64,000 nt of DNA from Diphasiastrum complanatum (GCA_029204225.1 CM055100.1:54681597-54745596), one strand, 5' to 3'. Counted from the first letter of the stretch, positions 21,290 through 34,618 are shown. Notes: a model not told the origin generated them from the letters alone. Translations and numbers: made by a program.

Positions 21290-22180
21290 GTCCAGGTCTT
21301 GTTCCAGTAATTGATCCAGGTGATTTCATGCTTAGTTTTAGCAATTAATTATAAGTTATTGACATCTTGATTGTTGTGTTGTCTGCTTTTCTTTTTAAAA
21401 CACTTTAAGTTATTTCTTATCTTCAAGTGTCCAAGATTTTGTAAAACAAGTATATTCTTTTGTTAGAATATTTTCTAGATGTTCTGTTGTTTCATATCAA
21501 ACATCCTAATTTTGCAGTAGTTAATAGAATATTTCCTAAATGTTCTATTGTTTCATATCAAAATGGACTAAATTGACAATCTCCGGTATTCATTAAAAAA
21601 ATCTTGCAAAACTCATACAAATTTACTCGCATTATGCAAATTCCCTATTAAAAGCATCAAACCGAGCAACTGCTCTTACAATCATTTATCAACTATCAAC
21701 GTAACTTGAGAGAGAAGAACATCTTTGACGTGTATGTGTGTGATGTAAGGGTGCGACGGTTGGGGACCCAACTCGGTCCACGTGTAGTATATATGACATT
21801 TAGACTATATTATTAACAAAAACCCTCCTATTAATTCTGAAGTTTGTCTTGGTAGATCACAATAAACTAGTGAACTTTAGGTTATCTTTTATAAGAACTT
21901 TGTGCTTCAGATGTGCAAAACCACACTGAATTTGAATCTCATGTATATACAAGATAGTTAGTTCATCCTGTCCTTTTGCTTCTTCAGGCTACTTACTCAT
22001 TCAGGAAGTCAAGTAAACAAGAGAAACTTCTGAATAGTTATGTAGTAGTAACACAGCTAATTCAGCTTCCTCGCAGGACCTTACTAGGCTAGGGAGCAAC
22101 TGGTCTTTCATGAAGTCACATCTGTTGTTTTGGTGAGGAGATTGGGGATTGAACTTCATGCAGTTTTGATGATATTCCTA
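21290..22180. other. intergenic region
   Basis: I see no gene. A phrase like AGAATATTTTCTAGATGTTC / AGAATATTTCCTAAATGTTC followed by TATTGTTTCATATCAAA occurs twice (about 21466 and 21528). The region lies 3' of the ARM-repeat gene. Confidence 0.4.
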
Positions 22181-22193
22181 TCACTCTCCCTCT

Positions 22194-24920
22194 CTATGAA
22201 CGGAGCTCCACCCTAGCTATCTCCACAAGCTCCTCCATTGTGTGTGTGTGGCGGTTCAACCCAAGCGTCCCTGAGAACGTGTAGAAATTCTCTACTTCTG
22301 AGGTGGTCTCCAAAATTCTTTGTAAGTGACTCTCCAGATCTGCTTTTCTGAACTCGTCAAGAAAAAACTCGTCTTGTATCATCAGAGCTGTGACCAACTC
22401 TACTGTATAACGACGAGTTTTGGGTAGGTCATTGGAGAGTTTTAGATTGCGTATGAGGCTCATTATCCTTGCTAGCAGGATTTCTCTGTTGAATTTTTGT
22501 GTGTAGATGTCGTTGTATTCATGAGCTTGCAGATGGGAAGTGATTCGAGAAGCCAACCCCAGAGTAGCTTCCTGCATCTTACCAGTCTCCTCAAAAGCCT
22601 TCTCCAGTAAAGATGGCGATAAGGCAACGATGTCTGCTCGCTCAGTCTCGTTGATGCCATATTTGCAGATGCTTCGTACGATATCAAGTGCGGATAATCC
22701 CACTTCAGGTTCCTGCGGGAAGAGTTCCGTCAATCTCTTGAGGATATTGCTTTGGCGCCTGCTATCAGAAAGTCCTCCAAGAGTAAGCAGGCGATGGCAA
22801 TTTTTTGAATGTCGTACAACGAGTAGTTTTATTGCCTCCCCTGCTCTCACACGTAGCCTCCGCCTCTTCCCATCTCCTTTAGATTCTCGCTGGAGGAAAA
22901 GAGTTAGCAGGCTGCTGAAGATCCCTCCTGTGCGGCCGATGTTCTCCTTTAGCATTTCATCCAATGCTAAGCTTTTGACGATCTCCACTGCATGTTCCTG
23001 TAAAATAGGATGCGATCCTCCAAAGTTTAAAATATCGCGCAGATTTCCCAGCAGAAATACGGCTTCTGCAATGATTTCCCTGAGAGCTTTACCACAGAGT
23101 CCCGTGGAAGTAGCAAGCAACCGCAAAACCTCTAGAGACGTGATGAGGATGTCGACGTCAATCTTGTCCTCCTCGCGGTTGAATTCCGCGATGCTCTGTA
23201 CCTCGATGAAGGACACAATCATTGGAAGGAGGCCATGAGGTCCTCCCATTCGAACGAGATTTGTATCCTCTTCTGCTAGATTTTTGAGAATTTGCAAACC
23301 CAACAGCTTCAAGCCATCGGATGCCAATTTCTTCTTATAAGCTTCAGCTTCCTGGACGACTATCTTTCTTGATACCAAAAGAGACGTGATTCCTTCTAGA
23401 GCTCCAGGTATGGCAACAATCCGAAATCGATTGCTGTCATTTTCAGCGAGGCGGGCAATGATCTTCGCTGCTGCTAATCGAATATCCTTCTCTGCTTCCT
23501 TCTTCCATGTGATCATCTCCAGCAATCGAGGAAGCACGAGAGGTGTGGTCTCAATTCTTCTGATCGCATCGTCAGCAAATTCTTCCTCCTCGACTAACAC
23601 TGCCAGAGTTCTCACACTTCCCACCTGCTCGGAAGCGTTATCTGAGTGTAGCTTTTCAATACTATACTCGACAAGATCCATATCCAATCCATCGAAGACG
23701 CTGCCCTTCAAGCACGTCGAATACACATCGTAGAAAAACTGTTTCACCATTATCAGATCCGATGGATGGAGATGGCAGCTAGCATGAACTTTGACCAGCA
23801 GTTTCTTGAAGTTGATCTCAAACTCCCAGTACGCCCTCTCGATCAGAAAAACGGATGCTTCAGCGACCGCCAAGGAGTAAAATATAAGCAAAGCTGGCCT
23901 CAGATTCTGAATGGGATTTGCCTTGTCGAGTTTGTGATCAACGAAGCTGCGTGAGACAGAAAGCCCAATGCAGACTGCCGCTGACAAAAGCTGCAGGTAG
24001 TATAGCAGCCTGCTTATCCGCCTTGCAGTAAATAATTTTGCCAGAGGGAGCACAGGAATGGCCGCTCGTGACCATGTTCGCTTAGAATTATCTGCCGGTA
24101 GAGTTATTTGAACCACAAATTGAGGTTGATGTTTCATCTTATCATGTTTTCGCTCTCCATGTCTACAGCGTGCTAACAAAGATCGCAAAGTAACTTCGGT
24201 CATGTGGAAGGCACTGGAGCTTTTTGTGTAAACCATGGAACTCACTTTTTGAATGCGATCATGGATCGAGATGGATCGGGCAGCAGCATGTTCCCACTCC
24301 AATTCATGGCTCCGGCTGAATACCCGAGCGCCCTCTGTGATCAAAATTGCAGAAACCACCCAAAAATCGTAGGGGCGAATGGCGACTATGAATCCTCCGA
24401 GCAGCACCACGGTCGCCCAGACAAATGCGAGCATGCCCAACTGGCTTGCTGTCTTCTCCAGCACTCCGAGCTGCAATGCTAACCGTGTCAATTGCTGCTC
24501 CGGTGCACGTCCGCTATTGCTTCGTTTTGTGTCTTGTAATTTCAGCTCTTTGCGCTCTGATTGTGGACCATCGGGATCAGAGCTATCCCCATTTCTCATG
24601 GACGCATGCTCTTCTTGGCTTCTATTTGTGCTGGAACTAGGTCCCCATTTTCCCGAGATCGCTGCATTGCTACGGTACACCGGAGACAGGAAATCCTGCT
24701 CGCTTTCAATCCCTTTAAAGCTTTTCGTGGCCTGCAGCTTCTTATTCATCTGCCTCCCTACTTCAATTACATCCGAGTGTTCTTTTGTCTGATTCGGGAT
24801 CTTTACGGCAGAGAAGATACTAAAGCCTACTTTCTTCATTGAATAACTCTCAAATTCGCAAAAAATAATACTGCCGCTCACTCTTGAGTCCGCGAAAATA
24901 ATATTGCAGCTCACTCTCAA
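22194..24920 (-). CDS. ARM-repeat membrane protein (plant family)
   Basis: One uninterrupted 908-codon frame, apparently without introns. Residues 137-220 ('SGRAPEQQLTRLALQLGVLE', 'LGMLAFVWATVVLLGG', 'EGARVFSRSHELEWEH') match the conserved N-terminal block of a plant armadillo-type membrane family of unknown function. Hydrophobic segments lie at about 161-181, 185-200, 305-322 and 342-360. Leu-rich ARM/HEAT-like helices fill residues 410-880, ending with 'FSGTLGLNRHTHTMEELVEI'. The first 40-60 residues look less typical, so the true start may be an internal Met (28, 58 or 108). It is the only clearly intact host gene here. Membrane location is predicted from the segments; no biochemical role is claimed. 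Confidence 0.85.
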   Translation of the reverse strand: MRVSCNIIFADSRVSGSIIFCEFESYSMKKVGFSIFSAVKIPNQTKEHSDVIEVGRQMNKKLQATKSFKGIESEQDFLSPVYRSNAAISGKWGPSSSTNRSQEEHASMRNGDSSDPDGPQSERKELKLQDTKRSNSGRAPEQQLTRLALQLGVLEKTASQLGMLAFVWATVVLLGGFIVAIRPYDFWVVSAILITEGARVFSRSHELEWEHAAARSISIHDRIQKVSSMVYTKSSSAFHMTEVTLRSLLARCRHGERKHDKMKHQPQFVVQITLPADNSKRTWSRAAIPVLPLAKLFTARRISRLLYYLQLLSAAVCIGLSVSRSFVDHKLDKANPIQNLRPALLIFYSLAVAEASVFLIERAYWEFEINFKKLLVKVHASCHLHPSDLIMVKQFFYDVYSTCLKGSVFDGLDMDLVEYSIEKLHSDNASEQVGSVRTLAVLVEEEEFADDAIRRIETTPLVLPRLLEMITWKKEAEKDIRLAAAKIIARLAENDSNRFRIVAIPGALEGITSLLVSRKIVVQEAEAYKKKLASDGLKLLGLQILKNLAEEDTNLVRMGGPHGLLPMIVSFIEVQSIAEFNREEDKIDVDILITSLEVLRLLATSTGLCGKALREIIAEAVFLLGNLRDILNFGGSHPILQEHAVEIVKSLALDEMLKENIGRTGGIFSSLLTLFLQRESKGDGKRRRLRVRAGEAIKLLVVRHSKNCHRLLTLGGLSDSRRQSNILKRLTELFPQEPEVGLSALDIVRSICKYGINETERADIVALSPSLLEKAFEETGKMQEATLGLASRITSHLQAHEYNDIYTQKFNREILLARIMSLIRNLKLSNDLPKTRRYTVELVTALMIQDEFFLDEFRKADLESHLQRILETTSEVENFYTFSGTLGLNRHTHTMEELVEIARVELRS

Positions 24921-25569
24921 GTCCGCAAAAACGATTATGTAGCAAGCAGGCTTTTAAGTTAAAACAACACTTCCAAAGGAAGATTTGCACGACTCACTCA
25001 GGTGTAGGAGTCAAATGAGAAGATGATACTGTTCATTCTGGCAACACACAGAGCTAAATGATCTCTAGAAGATATCTGTAATACAGCGCAAAGATTTAGA
25101 CACCGAAGCATGCTTCGTCGACAACCCGTTACAAATTACGTATACCACTGGTGGAATTGCTAAGCTTTTTGTTGCCTAAACTACTCATCTCCCATTCTTC
25201 AAATATTCTTTCCTGCAAGTCGCAACTCTTGCGGCGATGGGGTAAAATACAAATCAATGTTATGATCGCAACACCTCAGGTAATTATGGCAGTACTGCAA
25301 CTTTTTTGAGTTTGGGTAGACCTGCAGAGCTACTAGTCACAAATGAGGTCACAACCTATAGATATCTATCTACTTCACTATGGTCCTATAGTGACTGTTA
25401 TATGTTTGCTGGTGACATACATCAAGTATGCTATGGCTGACAATAATCAAAACAATTTCAAAGCTTCAAATTGTACCACACTATTGATAACCTGCAAGCT
25501 TTTTATTGTGATGTGATTGTCGATGCTGAAACCGATAGAAGGATCCAAACGATCAGCAGAGAGCAAGAG

Positions 25570-25607
<38 letters not shown>

Positions 25608-27150
25608 TCAGAATGATAGGCACTGGTAACAAAGACAACGAGGCGATGAGTTGGAGAAAGATAAGTGACAAGATGTTTCAAAGGTGAAGACGTGCGAAGC
25701 AATAACGCGCTATTCCTTGATTGGTTATAGGAATGTATGACATTACAAGGAGGTGGCGTATCCTATTCTCCTCTTTTCACTATTTTGCCGTGACAAAATG
25801 GTTATATATATCTACACCATATAGAAGGTGACATAGGCAATTCACACATGGCACCACTACCTTCTAGTGAGCCATGAATCCAGCCCTAGTCTCCAACAAT
25901 AGAGAATGCTTTTATGCAACTCCATGTAGTGGCATACCATGTCTTCATATAAGAAAACCAAAAAAATAATATGGATAACGTTACATTTGACCTTGGATCT
26001 GTGGGAGACTCACGGGTGCTTGGATATGCTCTTTTCAAACTAGATACAATGGGAGACCATAATCCTTATATATATAAAGAAAGAAAAGGATATGGAGATC
26101 ATTACATCCCATGATTAGCAATGATGTCTTCCCATGGCATACTCACCAAGTACGCTTTGAGTTGTTCAAAACAAGTACATTGTACGATGATCTACTAGGT
26201 TTTTATACAATACAACAATTGTAACATTGTCTCTCCTACAATCCTATTAGTATTCAAAGCTTCATGTGAATGATGTTTGGAAAGAACTCTCTCATTTCAA
26301 AGTCGAAGCTACTCATGAAGTGCTCTCCAATGGTCCTTACATTTTTCAATCTCTTATGCAAGTTGTACTTGCATGTTAGTAATAAAGTATTTTATGTTTT
26401 GAGTCCTTTGTTATCATATTTTGTGCAAGGTATGGAGTCCTCTCCGATGTTGGAGATTGTGAAAGGTATAGAATCTGATGTATGTGTGAAGATGTGATAA
26501 ATATGACATAACAATATTATCATGATCATGATCAAATGTGTACTCATCACCACACACAAGGTATTTTTACATCAAACCAATAAATAAAACAAATAAGGAG
26601 AGCAGCATAGTAAGTGGCAGTAACACCAATTATTTGTATAATCTATTCATCATCTATCTAATGTGCATCGATATCATGGATAGTCAGAGGAAATCAATGT
26701 ATCTCGGCTACGATGCTTCCGAAAGGACTTGTTTGTGTTATGAAATTGTCAAGTCTTTGACCAGTGAGTGCACCATCTTCAACATACTGGCTACTACCTC
26801 AAGAGAATGAAAAAACATGATGTCTCATTTTTGAAAGGGACCACAACACATATGTCCCAATGGCCTCCTCTATGGTTTCCGCACCCATTGTCGAGAAAGG
26901 TAGATTTGCATCTAGCTTGAACCCCTTTTCTACACTAACGCATGCCAAAACCATGTTCGATTCTTTGGAAATGACACAATTCTCTCACACATGTGCTTTT
27001 TATCTTTCCCAATGCCAACCGTACTCCATGACATTGAAGGTCCACTAGATCTCCAATCCCACCAATCTAGATGGAAGCACAGAAAACAGAGATGAACAAG
27101 TTAAACAATACATATTGAAATACATTAGAATTTATATCGACACAAACCAC
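24921..27150. other. intergenic region upstream of the ARM gene
   Basis: No gene is recognised. It contains a GA microsatellite (about 25563-25606) and short open frames without family resemblance. The first few hundred bases should include the ARM-gene promoter, but I see no clear TATA box. Confidence 0.4.
25563..25606. repeat. (GA)n microsatellite
   Basis: About 20 GA units, slightly interrupted at the edges by AGAGCG. Confidence 0.95.
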
Positions 27151-27151
27151 A

Positions 27152-27257
<106 letters not shown>

Positions 27258-27370
27258 ACTTTGATTGTTCACTACGGCACCCGAGGGCCCATAAAAAGGA
27301 GCTCATCTTAAAAAGAGTCATAGGCTCATACCACTATAAGAGCTAAACATTTGGAAAATATTAAACTATT

Positions 27371-27972
27371 TTAATCTACCCAAGCGTAATATGAGTAAAA
27401 GTAGTGTAGCTGATGAAAATACATCTGATACTCTGGAAGTCGAGCTTCTTCTTGAGATCCTGAGGAATCTGCGCATAAGAAGTACTTCCAAAAGCTTTTA
27501 AATTCGATAAAGAAGGTTTGGTACGTATCCAAACTTCGAATGGTATTTTTTTTGAGATACCTTTCGTAGGACATCTGTTCTGAATATAGGTTGCTTTTGA
27601 AACAGCTTCAGCCCAGAAGGACTTTGGAAGTGTCACATGTGATAACATGCACTTTGCCGATTCAACTAAGGTTATGTTCTTTCTCTCAGCGAGACCATTT
27701 GACTGAGGCGAATAGGAGGTAATGTATTGTTGCTCAATGCCATTGTTAAGGCAATACTCCTTGAATTCGGTGGAGACTTTGAGAATCCATCTGGAACTTT
27801 AGTTTGACGATGTTAAGGGAGATACTGTGTTGCACTATAATTTGAAATCAATTCTCTGATACAGAAATAAATTGATTCGAACTGAATAATTTGATATCAT
27901 AAAAGATATCAAGTATAAGAGCTTGCGCTCTAATATAGTATTAGGCCTTGAAGAATCAACGCTCTGATACCA
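27371..27972 (-). pseudogene. Ty1/copia integrase relic with primer-binding site
   Basis: The minus strand codes for 'LPKSFWAEAVSKATYIQNRC', then 'PFEVWIRTKPSLSNLKAFGS', the C-terminal half of copia integrase (W.EA...A.Y..NR.P...PFE.W...KP....L..FG). Upstream pieces (27820-27660) read like the SPQSNGLAERKN region with stops. At 27972-27961 TGGTATCAGAGC is a tRNA-Met primer site, directly next to CCAACA, an LTR end. The space between primer site and integrase is only about 150 bp, so gag and protease are deleted. The other LTR end is not seen. Confidence 0.7.
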
Positions 27973-28247
27973 TGTTGGAAAGAGGTGTGAAAATGATAGG
28001 TCAAATAGAATCAAATAAAAAGATTCAAACGACAAGAATTAAAACTTATCATGCGCAGCAGTGGAATAAACTATCTTCCTCTTTCTCTATGCATGACTAC
28101 ACCTATCACTTTTGAACAAAACAATAGTGATAGAAATCACGTTCAATCTTATAATAACTCCGCCTAAGTTTTTCGTCACCGGCTCTTCCTCCGAACCGAT
28201 TTGGGGGGAGGGGGCTCGGAGCGATCAAATTTTAAATCTGCATGGAC

Positions 28248-28278
28248 GCGTGGTAGTGCCATCGTGGCACTGCCACGC
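28248..28278. repeat. 31-bp palindrome, GTGGCAGTGCCAC type
   Basis: GCGTGGTAGTGCCA, a 3-bp spacer, then TGGCACTGCCACGC: inverted arms of 14 bp with one mismatch. A related sequence, CACGTGGCAGTGCCATGC, lies near 37586-37603 by the left end of CACTA 2. This looks like a CACTA subterminal repeat and may mark the left border of the element that holds the TNPA-like gene at 29127-30278. Confidence 0.5.
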
Positions 28279-28470
28279 TTAAAAAATCTGGAGGTGAGAT
28301 AGTTTTGTTTGCTAGTTTTTCATTGTTTATTAATTTATTTATTGATTGGTTAGTGAATGATGGTTTATTGTTGGCTTTTGTAGAAGAAAGCTATGCAATT
28401 TTGAAGGAAAGCAAACAATCCAAGCAAATGCATAAGGTATGTTAGGCATTCTAAATTTTGAAGAAAAGCT

Positions 28471-29125
<655 letters not shown>

Positions 29126-29126
29126 T

Positions 29127-30278
29127 CTAAGAAGTAATAGTAGGCTTATTAGTCTTCGCTATCTTCTCCCCGTTGTCTGAAGCCGAATCTTGTCCTTCGT
29201 CTTCGCCTTCGTCCCCTTCATCTTCATTCCCTTCTTCTCCTTTTCCTCTCGTACTTTCTTCCACAAAGGAAGCAGATGCCCTCAACATACACATTCACAA
29301 AACAAATTAATAATTATTAGCCAAACACATGTCATAAAATTGAAATGAAATAAAAATTGTGTATAAAAAATAAGAGAAATACAAATTATGTAACAAAAAT
29401 CTACCCTTGGATGTACGCCTTGTGCCGCAAGATGATCAACCAAGGCACTATAGCCATGGCGATATTCAATATTGTACTCGGCATTTGTATACTTATGCCC
29501 ATAATCTTCAACCTACATCAACACAAATTGATGATTAGAAAAAAGCAAAAAATGATAAACAATAAACATATGAAATGCAATTAGCTAAAAGATAATTGCT
29601 TACAAATTGGGCATGCATATTGGCCTTGCCTCCCGATCCAAGGTGAGATTGGCCTAAAAGATTAAGCCTTGATTTTGTTGTCTCTCTTTGTTGCTTAAAG
29701 CGCTCGGGATTAGGATGCTTGGATTCATGAACAACTTTTTTCCAATCTTTTCTAGATGCCCATCCCAGCCTCTTCTTGCCTTTACTACATAATCGTCTTA
29801 ATGATTGGCGCTTATGACAAATATGCGTACACATACTCGTCTTCGCCCATTTGTCATTAAATCGATTTGGTTGTGGAAACTCACGGTACAATATATCAAG
29901 TATCTTGTCTTTGTCCCCTTGGTCTTGTTGCTCCCAAGGGTTAAACAAATCGTGACCAAAGTATTTAAGAGCAAGGTCGTGCAATCTATTGATGACGACC
30001 TTACCCCTAATGTCCATGATGATGGAACCATCCTCATCAAGGTCATAGAAAATATTCATGGATTCTTCCGACGGCATGTCCCTCAAAACGAATCCACGAT
30101 CTTGTTGATCGAATTCTCCTTCGGAAAGACAAAGGGCTTTCATTCTTTGCCTTTTCTCGGGAGATAGCATAGTATAAAAATCTCGCACTCGATTGGAATC
30201 CAATCCCAAGGCTTGTCCTCTTCCACCGGAAGAGGATCTTGGCCTCCTCCTTGATGCTCCGCTACCACTAGTAGACAT
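29127..30278 (-). CDS. TNPA-like protein (Transposase_24), second copy
   Basis: Exon 1 (30278-29604) starts MSTSGSGASRRRPRSSSGG and is open throughout. It shares with the 17052 gene 'IFYDLDEDG', 'ALKYFGHDLFNPW', 'ILYREFPQPNRFNDKWA', 'KKRLGWASRKDWKKV' and 'LLGQSHLGSGGKANMHAQ'. A GTAAGC donor follows HAQF. Exon 2 (29512 to about 29406) codes for 'YGHKYTNAEYNIEYRHGYSA', and exon 3 (about 29280-29127) for an acidic tail 'GNEDEGDEGEDEGQDSAS'. All three exons are open, so this may be an intact gene. No TNP2 partner lies in the expected place; H3U copy 2 follows upstream instead. Compound TG/AG microsatellites begin about 60 bp before the start codon. Confidence 0.75.
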
Positions 30279-30342
30279 GACTATTGAGAGAAAGATACTG
30301 AGTTGTGAAAAGAACTTGTAAAGATATCAAATGTGAAAAATG

Positions 30343-30465
<123 letters not shown>

Positions 30466-30626
30466 TGTGTGAGAGAGTGAAAAAGAAAAGCAAACTTTTA
30501 AATGTGTGAAAAATGAAAAGGAGGTGTGAAAGAGTGTGTGAAAGAGAAAGAGAGATTGGAAATTGGAGAGTGAAAGATGTGTGTGTGTGTGAGAGAAAGA
30601 GAGAAAGAGAGATTGGAGAGTGAAAG

Positions 30627-30771
<145 letters not shown>

Positions 30772-30789
30772 GAGAGATTGAAAGCTTGA

Positions 30790-31500
30790 GAGTGAGAGCT
30801 TCAGAGCCTCAAGAACTCCACAAGAAAGCATGGAGAAATATTGAATGAGGGCCTTTATATTCATTTTCCAGATTTCAAGTGTCGCGTGGCTCTGGTCTTG
30901 TGTAGAGGTGCTACCAGCAATGCTAACAGGATCGCCATGACTAAGTGATTGTATCATAGTCGAATTTGATTTCAGAAGTTCATTGAAAGCCATTAGAGGA
31001 GTTCTCAATATCAAAAAGACCCTTTAAGGAATGCCATGTAGGATATACAAAAATATCAAAATAAAAAAAACAATATTGTTTATTTGCTTGCCCACACCAC
31101 TCCCAAGGCCTCTCCAATTCCCAATGATCTAACACAGTGTCCATAGTCACAATTAAGAACTGTTAATAGTTCGCAGTATAACTTGACTAAATTCAAAAAT
31201 ATTCCCTCCATTGGTTACGAAAAGGGCAATATTTTCACTGGATCTAGAATATAACCGCCATCCCCAAATTTGAATCAGGAAAAATTGCAAAATGTTTACA
31301 TATGCATTCCTTCCACGAGAATGGAAATAAGAGCGCCAACTACCTATTGGAATGAAAAAATGAGCGGCATTTCCAAATTTGAATCAAGCATACAAGCATG
31401 GAGATTGGATTGATCGTACATAGTATATAATATAATCAAAGATGAGTATTTTGTTTTGCTTCATAGAATCTGGTCATAGTACTTTGATGCAACTGATTAC
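30790..31500. other. intergenic region, 5' flank of H3U copy 2
   Basis: No gene is seen. Two related phrases, 'CCGCCATCCCCAAATTTGAATCA' type (31257) and 'GCGGCATTTCCAAATTTGAATCA' type (31363), recur about 106 bp apart. The outer left end of H3U copy 2 must lie in or before this region, but I could not identify terminal repeats. Confidence 0.35.
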
Positions 31501-31512
31501 TCTATTATTTTT

Positions 31513-34152
31513 TTGATGATGACATTATATCATCTACATGTGGATATCCCTATTGATTTGGCACCTTTGCAGAGAAGAGGAGGCAAAGGAGTTCAAATAT
31601 CTGCTGAAGATCGTTCTCGTTACAGGGCAGAAGGAAAGAAAAACTTGGATTTGTGGACAGATGGAATATTATATCCACAAGATCCAAGCACTTTGACACA
31701 TCCCACATTCTCTTCAATAACTCATTTAGTTACATGGATATGCAATGGGCATAGTGGATTACTAGGATATTGTGAAAGATTGCAAAACCATGGAAAACAA
31801 CTTTATATGAATAAAGTTCACTTTTTAGAAGGTGAGTTAATTTGGATATCCTCTTATTGTCAGAATAGAGATTGTCATCTCCAAAAGACGTTAGAAGAAA
31901 ATGAACAACTTAAAAAAAATAATGAATCATTACAGAAGATAACAATCAATATCAAATCAGAACTAGAGCAAATGCAATCGGTCTTACAGTCTATTCATAT
32001 TGAAAACTTACAATTACTGAAGGATGTGGATTTGGCAAAGAAGAAGGCTGAAAGTAAGAAGCGAAAGCGACAAAGTTGCAAGGATATTCAAACGCTTTCA
32101 AAAGGAGGTTATCGAAATAGAAGGATCTGTGCATTCAAGTAAGCATATTCTGAATTTTGTAAGTTTTTCAATGACATTTGGATTTAATTTCAGCTATGGT
32201 GATATTCTGTTAACGATCTGTTTTTTTGCAGATCTGCATGAGTAGCTCCTCGGAATATTAAAGACAATGATTCACTAGAAATGTCATTGGGCACAGTATT
32301 GACTTGCAAATCCACTGAGCGTATCATGATGAACAGTAGGATTTCAAATGTAAAGTGTAAAATAGCAGAGTCTTTGATGGTGGACATTCAAAATATTTTA
32401 GATAAGACTATAGTTTAGGGTGCTTGTGATTTTGCAGGTATTAGTAGGGAAGCATATGCAACAATATTTAAACTAATTAGAGAAGCTTTTCAGCAAGTTC
32501 AAATTAGAAAAGTCCCAATCCCTAGGACATATCACTTGAAGAAAGAGAGAGATACATTAAACATAGGTATGCATAAGATCACTGGAACTCCATTTCATAT
32601 TGAGGAGGTGTATGAAACTGATGGAAGATCGATATTCTATAATTCATCAAACAATTTATTTGTTGATCTAAATTACTTGCTGAGATACATCGTCACATTC
32701 TATGATATAACCTATGAAAAGGTGAATGGCAAAATAATCATAGTACTTAAGTTAGATTGTGAAAGGGCAGAAGATGGAAAGGGTTAGTATAACTCTCATG
32801 AATGGTGATCTATTACAAACAGAGAACCAAGAAGATTTCAAATTCAGTGTCCAGTCAGAAAATGATATATGGTGGTTGGCAGCGTTTCAGGTAACTAGCC
32901 TCATAATTGCATTACATTCATTGAATAGTATTAATACATTGTAAACTAAGTCTGATTAATTCTTTGGACATGTGCTGAAAGAGGATCATGATATATTATC
33001 ATGGATATTCTCAAGGACATCTTATCCTAGGATCATCAAGGACCATATGGATGGAGGACTTCTCAATGTTCCAGGAGTTGGAGACTTCAATGTTGAATGG
33101 CACTTAGCAGGTGATTTGAAAACATTGAAATGTATGTATAATTTCTCTCACGGTGCTACATCAAAACACCCTTGTTTGTACTGCATGAAAATGGAAAAAG
33201 ATGTAACTAGGAGTACATGAATTACTAGAGAATATGCAGATCCAAACTGGAAGCCTGTGTTGCCTATCCCCTTAAAAAATGTGCGTGTTTGCACTCTTCA
33301 TGCAAAAGTTAGATTAATAGAAAAGATCATTTATCTTCATATAGTTTTTGCTTGGAATACTAAGCCAGCATCATTAGCAAAGGAAGTTATCTCTCAATTA
33401 GAAGATGTTTTATCAAAAGCAGGACTCCATAAAGGACATGTCAAAATTCAAAAAGATGAAAAGCTTTCAGGAAAAAATGGGAACATGCCAACTAAGCCAA
33501 GCATAGGAGGAGCAAAAGCACGTCGTTTTCTATCAAATCATATTGGTAAGGCTTCTAATATTTAACACTTAGTCTGGACAGATATTATTGCTGCCACTCA
33601 GGACTTCGAGAAAGACGGCAAAACCAGAGTACTAAAAGTTGATGTATGGAAAAAACTTGATAGTATGATTGCTATTTTAAGAGAAGAAAAATACTCTGAT
33701 ATTGATAAGAAAGCTGTCCAAAGGACTTGTGTCGAGTTTGTTAATGCAATATCAAAAGCATGGGGAGAAGATCACATCATTCATTACATGGTTAGTATAA
33801 AATTTTCAAAATGCTTTCAAATTTTCATATATATTTAGATCCAAACATAAGACTAACATTATGATTTTGACATATGCAACACATAGTAAGAGATCATACA
33901 GCATTTTTTGCAAATACATATGGAAGCTTGAGTGTATGGTCATCACAAGGGATGGAGAAGTCACACTGGCAAGCACGAGCAGCATTTCATCGAAATACAC
34001 AACATGGAGGAACCAATGAAAAACAAAACTACATTTGTCAATTGTTTCAGTGGTTCTACCGCAGAGTTCAGATTCGACATATAACAAAGTCCACACAATA
34101 CAACAAGTTTAGAAAAGCATGCAAGTTCATACAGGAAGAGAAAATTAGATGA
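31513..34152 (+). pseudogene. putative DDE transposase of H3U, copy 2
   Basis: The N-terminal exon (to about 32138) has 'RYRAEGKKNLDLWTDGILYP' and a coiled coil (about residues 118-190: ENEQLKKNNESLQKI). After introns come 'ISREAYATIFKLIREAF', then 'IIIVLKLD' (Asp at 32755), 'VSITLMNGD', 'FNVEWHLAGDLKTLKCMYN' (Asp at 33113) with a nearby HPCLYC Cys pair, 'TKPSIGGAKARRFLSNHIG', and finally 'GSLSVWSSQGMEKSHWQAR' (Glu at 33955). Spacing D-D-E and a GD..L...CxxC segment resemble DDE transposases such as TNP2 and KDZ types, but the sequence is not CACTA. One or two frameshifts (near 32090 and 32780) and stops (32243, 32416, 33563) break it. The superfamily is unknown to me. The catalytic role is inferred. 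Confidence 0.65.
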
Positions 34153-34199
34153 TTGTTGAGTAGAAGATCATCATTGCTGAGTAGAAGATCATCATAACA

Positions 34200-34390
34200 T
34201 GTTCAGAATTGCTTTGCAAATTCATTGAACAAGAGAGGAGAAATACCCAATGTAAATGTATTGATTGTATTATACCAAAATACAAAGTGTCAACTATTCA
34301 TCATCAGAGCTTGTATCAGATTCTATGGTAGTATTGTCATGAAGAAATTCTCTACTAGCATATGCATCTCACATGTCTACTTTCAATTGG
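34200..34390. other. short intergenic spacer
   Basis: No gene is seen. In copy 1 the corresponding place holds the divergent signal-peptide gene (3650-5426), so about 1.8 kb is missing here or was gained there. Confidence 0.45.
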
Positions 34391-34399
34391 ACAACAGGC

Positions 34400-34618
34400 G
34401 CGCATGCACATGTGAGATGACACCTGCACACGTGTGAAATGACACCTGGACACGTGTTGCATGTTCATTCGATTGCTCAAAAGCACGTGTCACTCTCGCA
34501 TTCGATCGTACAAATCCCACACGTGTAATGTGACAGAGTGACACGTGTCGCTCTTTCATTTGTCTATACCCCACACGTGTGACAGGACGTTCTTTCGCAC
34601 GTGCGAACCCTGATATAA
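34400..34618 (+). promoter_or_regulatory. G-box array promoter of H3-Ulp1 copy 2
   Basis: Seven perfect CACGTG palindromes start at 34429, 34451, 34484, 34520, 34542, 34574 and 34598, mostly as ACACGTGT. A plus-strand TATAAAA box follows at about 34613-34619. The design equals that at 5459-5738, although the sequences between the boxes have diverged. Confidence 0.7.

Noticed and set aside
22540-23238. 232-codon plus-strand open frame
   Set aside because: It is the shadow of the intact ARM-repeat gene on the minus strand.
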